Source: Leclercia sp. UBA7405
GTDB lineage: Bacteria > Pseudomonadota > Gammaproteobacteria > Enterobacterales > Enterobacteriaceae
Assembly (NCBI GenBank): GCA_002469605.1
Contig: DKMV01000304.1
Span: forward strand, 5,801 to 14,279
DNA length: 8,479 bases
Direction: 5' to 3'
Each line of letters starts with the position of its first letter. The first letter of the stretch is position 1. The position numbers and the translations under genes were made by a program. The notes under the pieces were generated by a model. That model was given only the letters and a program-made list of their open reading frames with translations, was not told where the DNA came from and searched no databases. This document shows positions 6,799 through 8,479 of the stretch, one piece after another.

Positions 6799-6813
6799 AT
6801 GGTTATTGTCTGA
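6799..6813 (+). other. Possible four-codon upstream reading frame ahead of the porin gene
   Basis: The strongest ribosome-binding-like sequence in the IIA-porin gap, GGAGG (6791-6795), is followed after three bases by ATG GTT ATT GTC TGA, ending 27 bases before the porin start codon. The spacing is short for efficient initiation and four codons can arise by chance, so this may be nothing. The remaining gap (6695-6840) is AT-rich. It holds a TAAAAT at 6735-6740 that could be a -10 element without a good -35, and no clear terminator. Confidence 0.15.
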
Positions 6814-6840
6814 ATAAAATTTAAATTAATAGAGATGACA

Positions 6841-8220
6841 ATGAACAACATTAAAAAACTTCCATTAACAATGGCGGTTATCGCCGCGCTTTGCCCAATT
6901 TCCGTCCTGGCACAGGAGTTCACCCAGGAGCAAATCGACGCCATTGTGGCCAAAGCGGTGGATAAAGCCCTGGCCGAGCGCCAGGCGAAAATGGATGCGG
7001 CCGTGGCCAAAAAAGCGGACGTGGTCACCGAGCCGCAAAGCGCGGCGCAGTCGCCGGATATGGCGATCCCGTTTGGCGTGAAGTTTACCGGCTATGCCCG
7101 CTACGGCGCGCATTTCCAGGCCGCCGATCAGAAATACGTGGCGGTGGATGGCTCCTACAACGGCGCCTCGGCCATTGGCCGTCTGGGTAACGAAGGCAAC
7201 GGCGGTGAATTCCAGCTCTCCAAAGCCTTTAAGGGCGATAACGGCGCTATCTGGGACATCAACGTGATGATCGACCACTGGGGCGACGAAGTTAACCTGA
7301 AAAAGGCCTACGCCGGCGTCACCAATATTATGGAGTCTAACCCCAACGCCTACTTCTGGGCCGGGCGCGACTTCCACCAGCGTCCACAGCAGGGTATTAA
7401 CGACTACTTCTGGATGAACCACGACGGCCAGGGCGCCGGGGTGAAGAACTTTGATATCGGCGGCGTGCAGTTTGACGTGGCCGCCGTGGCGGCGGTGGAG
7501 TCCTGTAGCCCGGAAGTGATGGAAGACGAAGCCAACCCGTCGCGCATCACCTGTACCGGCGGCTCCGGCACCGGCGATAAAGGCAACTACGCGGCCACTT
7601 CTAAAATCCACGGCATGAAGCTCGGGCCCCTCGATCTGGAGCTGTACGCTAACTACGGCTTTGACTCGAAGGCCATCGACAGCGAAGAGCGCCTGAACGC
7701 CTGGCAGGGCGGCGTGGTGCTGAGCCACACCAACGACAGCGGCGTGAACAAGGTGATCGCCCGTTATTCCGATAACTCAGACAACAGCGTGTTCAATAAA
7801 ACCGAGGATCTGACCACGGTCTACGCCAGCTTCGAAGGGCTGTATAAATTTACCCAGGCCACGCAGGTGGAGTACATCCTCGCCTTCCATGACTACGACA
7901 ATAGCCGCGACGACACCGACAACCGCAAGAACTACAACGCCATCGTGCGCCCGATGCACTGGTGGAACGACGTGCACTCCACCTGGCTGGAAGCGGGCTG
8001 GCAGCATGTTGATTACGATAACGGCGGCGATAACAAAGGCTGGAAGCTGACGCTGTCCCAGAATATGTCTATCGCCATGGGGCCGGAGTTCCGCCCGATG
8101 CTGCGCTTCTACGTGACCGGCGGCAAGGTGGATAACGAGCGCACCGCCCGCGTGAACGGCACCCAGGACGAGACGCTGGATGATTTCAACGTCGGAGCGA
8201 TGTGGGAGGCGTGGTTCTAA
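6841..8220 (+). CDS. LamB-family sugar porin (maltoporin/ScrY/BglH type) with N-terminal coiled-coil extension
   Basis: A 459-residue outer-membrane beta-barrel, expected to be a trimer, that lets the operon's sugar diffuse into the periplasm. A signal peptide ends at about A24 (SVLA|QE). Residues 26-60 are a charged, alanine-rich helix likely to form a coiled coil, as in ScrY. The barrel begins at FGVKFTGYARYGA. Family landmarks are GRLGNEGNGGEFQLSKAF (113-130), AGRDFHQRPQQGINDYFW (174-191) and GQGAGVKNFDIGG, all close to LamB counterparts, and the chain ends in W458-F459, the aromatic end needed for barrel assembly. C222 and C238 probably form a loop disulfide. I chose the ATG at 6841 because AGAG lies 6 bases ahead of it; the ATG at 6835 abuts that sequence. 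It is the last gene of the sugar locus. Confidence 0.92.
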   Translation: MNNIKKLPLTMAVIAALCPISVLAQEFTQEQIDAIVAKAVDKALAERQAKMDAAVAKKADVVTEPQSAAQSPDMAIPFGVKFTGYARYGAHFQAADQKYVAVDGSYNGASAIGRLGNEGNGGEFQLSKAFKGDNGAIWDINVMIDHWGDEVNLKKAYAGVTNIMESNPNAYFWAGRDFHQRPQQGINDYFWMNHDGQGAGVKNFDIGGVQFDVAAVAAVESCSPEVMEDEANPSRITCTGGSGTGDKGNYAATSKIHGMKLGPLDLELYANYGFDSKAIDSEERLNAWQGGVVLSHTNDSGVNKVIARYSDNSDNSVFNKTEDLTTVYASFEGLYKFTQATQVEYILAFHDYDNSRDDTDNRKNYNAIVRPMHWWNDVHSTWLEAGWQHVDYDNGGDNKGWKLTLSQNMSIAMGPEFRPMLRFYVTGGKVDNERTARVNGTQDETLDDFNVGAMWEAWF

Positions 8221-8229
8221 CGGGGTAGA

Positions 8230-8271
8230 GTTGCTTTTCTGAATCCTAAAGCAACGGAAATTATTCCTTTT
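8230..8271 (+). terminator. Possible weak terminator after the porin gene
   Basis: GTTGCTTT (8230-8237) pairs perfectly with AAAGCAAC (8248-8255) around a 10-base loop. Directly after it GGAA and TTCC can form a small second hairpin followed by TTTT at 8268-8271. Both stems are AT-rich and weak, so termination may depend on the larger hairpins downstream. Confidence 0.35.
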
Positions 8272-8328
8272 AAATAAATATTTTACAGCGACGCCAGAGT
8301 CCGGCTGAAAATCGCCGAAGCGTTTCCT

Positions 8329-8479
8329 GTAGGCCGGGGCGAGGCGCATGGATGCGCCGAGAGGGGGCGATCTACATGGATGTAGGATCGCCCCCGACCC
8401 GATAGCCGAAGGGAATAAGCTGAGGACAAAATTGCCGGGAGCAATTTTGGACAGCGCTTGCGCTGGCCCCGAAGGGGTG
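8329..8479. repeat. REP/BIME-like composite of consecutive hairpins, continuing past the window
   Basis: GTAGGCCGG at 8329-8337 resembles the edge of enteric REP (BIME) sequences. It is followed by a chain of perfect or near-perfect inverted repeats. GGCGCAT/ATGCGCC lie at 8343-8358. A 15-bp stem with one bulged G lies at 8363-8395. CAAAATTGC/GCAATTTTG lie at 8427-8449 around CGGGA. CAGCGC/GCGCTG lie at 8452-8465, and CCCC/GGGG at 8467-8477. No reading frame in the stretch looks coding. The composite is most likely a dispersed intergenic repeat; a structured RNA or transcription stop is a less likely alternative. Confidence 0.6.

Noticed and set aside
6865..7728. Minus-strand reading frame of 287 codons opposite the porin gene
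   Set aside because: It has no ribosome site or recognisable family and mirrors the codon use of the porin gene; treated as a shadow.
8329..8479. CRISPR array as an explanation for the repeats at the right end
   Set aside because: The hairpins differ in sequence and length and have no constant repeat or spacer unit.

Overview
The window reads as chromosomal DNA of a member of the Enterobacteriaceae in the broad Enterobacter/Leclercia/Klebsiella neighbourhood. It is GC-rich in its genes, has AT-rich promoters, carries a small secreted protein resembling E. coli YicS, has LamB-type porin and lactose/cellobiose-type PTS proteins of enteric character, and ends in a REP-like run of hairpins. The genus cannot be fixed from the sequence alone.

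Left part (1-2066). A 14-TM-type (DHA2, EmrB/QacA-like) drug efflux transporter runs off the left edge on the minus strand. It is divergent from a TetR-family repressor (433-1092), and an AT-only inverted repeat lies between them, so this is a classical repressor/efflux pair. The TetR gene converges, with a 4-base overlap, on a GNAT acetyltransferase (1089-1505, minus). After a shared divergent intergenic stretch comes the YicS-like periplasmic protein (1770-2066), which ends inside a 12-bp perfect inverted repeat.

Right part (2094-8220). This is a complete beta-glucoside-type utilisation locus. A LacI-family regulator (2094-3047, minus) is divergent from a five-gene plus-strand set: PTS IIB, PTS IIC, GH1 phospho-beta-glycosidase, PTS IIA, and a LamB-family sugar porin with an N-terminal coiled-coil-like extension. 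The inferred pathway is as follows: the porin admits an oligosaccharide or aryl-glucoside across the outer membrane; IIA, IIB and IIC phosphorylate and import it; the GH1 enzyme hydrolyses the phosphorylated glycoside in the cytoplasm. The divergent control region holds a perfect 18-bp palindrome with a CCGG centre. It fills the spacer of a plausible sigma-70 promoter, and a second, imperfect operator lies about 125 bp away near the regulator gene.

Right edge (8221-8479). No gene is visible here. There is a possible weak terminator and then a dense chain of hairpins beginning with a REP/BIME-like GTAGGCCGG motif and continuing to the window end.

The overall picture is ordinary enteric accessory metabolism. 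The points most worth a second look are the operator architecture of the sugar locus, a substitution in the GH1 phosphate-binding loop, the AT-hook-like arm of the TetR protein beside an AT-only operator, and the composite hairpin repeat at the right end. I found no clear previously undescribed system.
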